A stretch of 6,580 nt of DNA from Burkholderiales bacterium (GTDB lineage: Bacteria; Pseudomonadota; Gammaproteobacteria; Burkholderiales; SG8-39), in the NCBI GenBank assembly GCA_919902965.1, contig CAKKSJ010000457.1, positions 10,603 through 17,182 of the forward strand. The letters are read 5' to 3'. The position numbers and the translations under genes were made by a program. The notes under the pieces were generated by a model. The model worked only from the letters and a program-made list of their open reading frames with translations. It did not search any database and had not been told where the DNA came from. This document shows positions 4,291-6,580 of the stretch, piece after piece (the first letter of the stretch is position 1; the number at the start of each line of letters is the position of its first letter).

Positions 4291-6580
4291 ATGAAGTTCC
4301 TCGAACTGCTGCTGCGCAACCACCCGCTGGCCAATATCCTGTTCGCAGTGGTACTGGCGCTGGGCTCGATCGCCTATCTGAAAATGCCGCGCGAGCAAGA
4401 TCCGGAAATCAACTTCAATTGGGTCAATATCACGACGGTTCTACCGGGAGGATCGGCCGAGGACGTAGAGAAACTGCTCACCCAGCCGCTCGAGGATGCG
4501 ATCAAGCAGGTGGCCGACGTCCGCTTCGTGCTGTCGAGCAGCCGGGAGAATGTTTCTTCAATCCTGGTGCGGTTTCGCGATATTTCAGAGCGTGTGTTCG
4601 ACAAGCGCATCTCCGACCTGCGGCGCGAAATACAAAACAAGGCCCGCGCCGAACTGCCCCCGGAGGTGAAAGACGATCCGCGCATCCTGGAGATCACGAC
4701 TTCCAACGGATTCCCCACCGCGCAGGTGCTGCTCACCGGGCACGCCGACGACGAGGTGATGCGCCGCGCCGCGCACGCGATCCGCACCGACCTGGAGCGG
4801 CTGACCGGCGTCGATTTGGTGTTCGCGCTCGGCATGCACGACCCGGAGCTCAAGGTCGAGTTCGAACCGCGCAAGCTTGCAGCGCGCGGCCTCAACGCCG
4901 GCAATCTTGCCGATGCCGTGCGCGCATGGTTTCGCGACACCTTCGCCGGCAAGATCCGCGTAGGCGACGATGCGTGGATCGTGCGCATCATCGGACAGGA
5001 CGCCGATCCCGGCTACCTCGCCGAACTCACGCTCGCCCTGCCGGGAACGCGCGAGCGTGTGCCGATCGACGCGCTCGCCAGCGTTTCGCGCGGGCGCGCG
5101 ACGCCTACCCGGCTTGCGTCGAGCGAAGGCAATCCGGCGATCCTGTTCTCGGTGACCAAGAAGAGCTATACCAATACGCTCGAACTGGTGGATCGCATCC
5201 AGTCCTATGTGGCCGAGAAGAACCCGCTGCTCGCATCGTCCGGGCTCAAGCTCAGCCTGACCGACGACCAGACCGTCCCGACGCGCGCGGCGATAAACGT
5301 GATGGAATCGAACGCGGTCCTCGGTCTCGCGCTGGTGCTCGCCGTCTGCTGGGTGTTTCTGGGTGTGCGCGTTTCCATCCTGGTCGGGCTCGGTATTCCG
5401 TTCTCGCTCGCCGGCGGTTTCGCGGTGCTGTACGCAACCGGCTTCACTCTCAATATCTCGGTGTTGCTCGGCGTGGTCATCGCGCTCGGCATGCTGGTCG
5501 ACGACGCGGTTGTGGTAGTCGAGGCAATCTACTATCGCGTCCAGCGCGGCCAGCAGGTGCTCACGGCGTGTCTGGATGGCCTGCGCGAGGTGGCTGCGCC
5601 GGTCAGCTCCTCCGTCGCCACCACGCTGGCCGCGTTTCTGCCGCTGATGCTGATGCCCGGCATCGTCGGCAAGTTCATGTTCGTGATCCCTTTTGTGGTG
5701 ACGCTCACGCTTAGCATCAGCCTCATCGAGGCGTTCTGGATGCTGCCTGCCCACATCACGGCGCTCAATCTCGATCTCTCCCGGCCTTCGCGCATGCAGC
5801 GCATGCGACACCGCTTCACGCGCCAGCTGCGCCTCAAGTACAGCCGGGCGCTGCTCTACTTCCTGCGCCGGCCCAGGCGCTTCGGGCTTGGCATTGTACT
5901 GACCGTGGCCGCCGCAGGGACTGCAGCGGCGCTTGGCATGGTGCGGCTCGAGTTCTTCGCGTTCGACCCGGTGCGGCTTTTTTATGTCAACGTGGACATG
6001 CCTGCGAACGCACCGATCGAAGCCACGCTCGCGCGCACCGAGCAAGTGGAGCGCGTGGTGCGTGCCCGCCTGAAGCACAATGAAGCGCGCGCGCTGACGT
6101 CCTACGCCGGCGCCAAATTCACCGATACCGAACCGCTCTACGGTGATTCCTACGGGCAGGTCGCGGTTTCGCTCAACCCGCGCAAGGACGAAGGATCGCG
6201 GGACGTGCAGGACGTCATCGAGTCAATGCGCAAGGAAATCGAAGCGCTGCCCGGGCCCGGACAGCTGAGCTTCCTGATGCTCTCCGGCGGCGGACCGCCG
6301 CTCACCAAGCCGGTGCGCGTGCGGGTACGCAACGACGACCCCGCCGAGCTGCGCGCGGCGACGGACGCGCTGCTCGGCATCGTGCGCGCCGTGCCAGGTA
6401 CCAAGGATGTGAGCGACGACGATGTTCCCGGAAGACCGCAGCTGGTGCTGACTCTGGACCGTGACGCGATACGCGCCAGCGGGCTCGATCCGGGGCTGGT
6501 CGCGCGCCTGGTCCGTCTGCACGTCGACGGCGAGGTGGTGACGCAGATGCGCGAAGAGGGCGAGAAACTCGAGGTGCGCG
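4291..6580 (+). CDS. RND-family efflux permease, N-terminal part, partial
   Basis: The frame opens at ATG 4291 and runs 763 codons to the window edge; full-length family members have about 1,030-1,050 residues, so roughly the last quarter is missing. TM1 is at about 13-30, followed by the family signature MPREQDPEI (32-40). The first porter domain starts near PGGSAEDVEKLLTQPLE. TM2-TM6 lie between about 341 and 490. TM4 carries GMLVDDAVVVVE, with D404 and D405 at the position of the proton-relay pair D407/D408 of AcrB. TM7 is at about 531-551, followed by the second periplasmic loop. The Asp-Asp pair favours a drug/hydrophobe exporter of the AcrB/HAE type over a CzcA-like metal exporter. It works as an inner-membrane trimer driven by proton import, with the adaptor encoded just upstream. 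No clear Shine-Dalgarno precedes the start, so translation may depend on coupling to the adaptor gene. Confidence 0.96.
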   Translation, partial: MKFLELLLRNHPLANILFAVVLALGSIAYLKMPREQDPEINFNWVNITTVLPGGSAEDVEKLLTQPLEDAIKQVADVRFVLSSSRENVSSILVRFRDISERVFDKRISDLRREIQNKARAELPPEVKDDPRILEITTSNGFPTAQVLLTGHADDEVMRRAAHAIRTDLERLTGVDLVFALGMHDPELKVEFEPRKLAARGLNAGNLADAVRAWFRDTFAGKIRVGDDAWIVRIIGQDADPGYLAELTLALPGTRERVPIDALASVSRGRATPTRLASSEGNPAILFSVTKKSYTNTLELVDRIQSYVAEKNPLLASSGLKLSLTDDQTVPTRAAINVMESNAVLGLALVLAVCWVFLGVRVSILVGLGIPFSLAGGFAVLYATGFTLNISVLLGVVIALGMLVDDAVVVVEAIYYRVQRGQQVLTACLDGLREVAAPVSSSVATTLAAFLPLMLMPGIVGKFMFVIPFVVTLTLSISLIEAFWMLPAHITALNLDLSRPSRMQRMRHRFTRQLRLKYSRALLYFLRRPRRFGLGIVLTVAAAGTAAALGMVRLEFFAFDPVRLFYVNVDMPANAPIEATLARTEQVERVVRARLKHNEARALTSYAGAKFTDTEPLYGDSYGQVAVSLNPRKDEGSRDVQDVIESMRKEIEALPGPGQLSFLMLSGGGPPLTKPVRVRVRNDDPAELRAATDALLGIVRAVPGTKDVSDDDVPGRPQLVLTLDRDAIRASGLDPGLVARLVRLHVDGEVVTQMREEGEKLEVR

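Noticed and set aside
4419..5714. 431-codon plus-strand frame within the permease gene
   Set aside because: Arg/Ala-rich frame-shifted shadow of the RND permease; no recognisable motif.
4585..6078. 497-codon open frame on the minus strand opposite the permease gene
   Set aside because: It is His/Arg/Glu-rich low-complexity sequence with no domain, produced by the strong third-position GC bias of the RND gene on the other strand, whose motifs are unambiguous.

Overview
The window is GC-rich, with strong G/C preference at third codon positions and long open shadow frames opposite real genes. Its gene types (RTX/VCBS secreted adhesin, RND efflux pump with periplasmic adaptor) point to a Gram-negative proteobacterium. 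A betaproteobacterium is the best guess, but nothing in the window fixes the genus. I saw no rRNA, tRNA, insertion sequence or CRISPR array.

Left half (minus strand, read right to left from about 2775 to 1): a candidate sigma-70 promoter with a Fur-box-like palindrome in its spacer, then a leader of about 140 nt with a long hairpin. A possible 36-codon small ORF with a good Shine-Dalgarno follows. Next is a phosphotransferase of the aminoglycoside phosphotransferase/choline-kinase fold. Last is the N-terminal 454 codons of a large RTX/VCBS-repeat protein that runs off the left edge. The phosphotransferase stop lies 3 nt before the RTX start, and its last codons form the RTX ribosome binding site, so the two are translated as a unit.

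Right half (plus strand): a TATAAT-like element precedes a small 49-codon ORF with one predicted membrane helix. Then comes a two-gene efflux operon: a periplasmic adaptor with a signal peptide, and 15 nt later an RND inner-membrane permease that runs off the right edge (763 codons seen). The pump has the TM4 double-aspartate motif of proton-driven RND exporters of the drug/hydrophobe type.

The two halves are divergent and look functionally unrelated: a surface or secreted calcium-binding repeat protein paired with a kinase-like enzyme on one side, and an envelope efflux system on the other. The parts least explained by known families are the control region at 2527-2808 and the kinase-RTX translational coupling.
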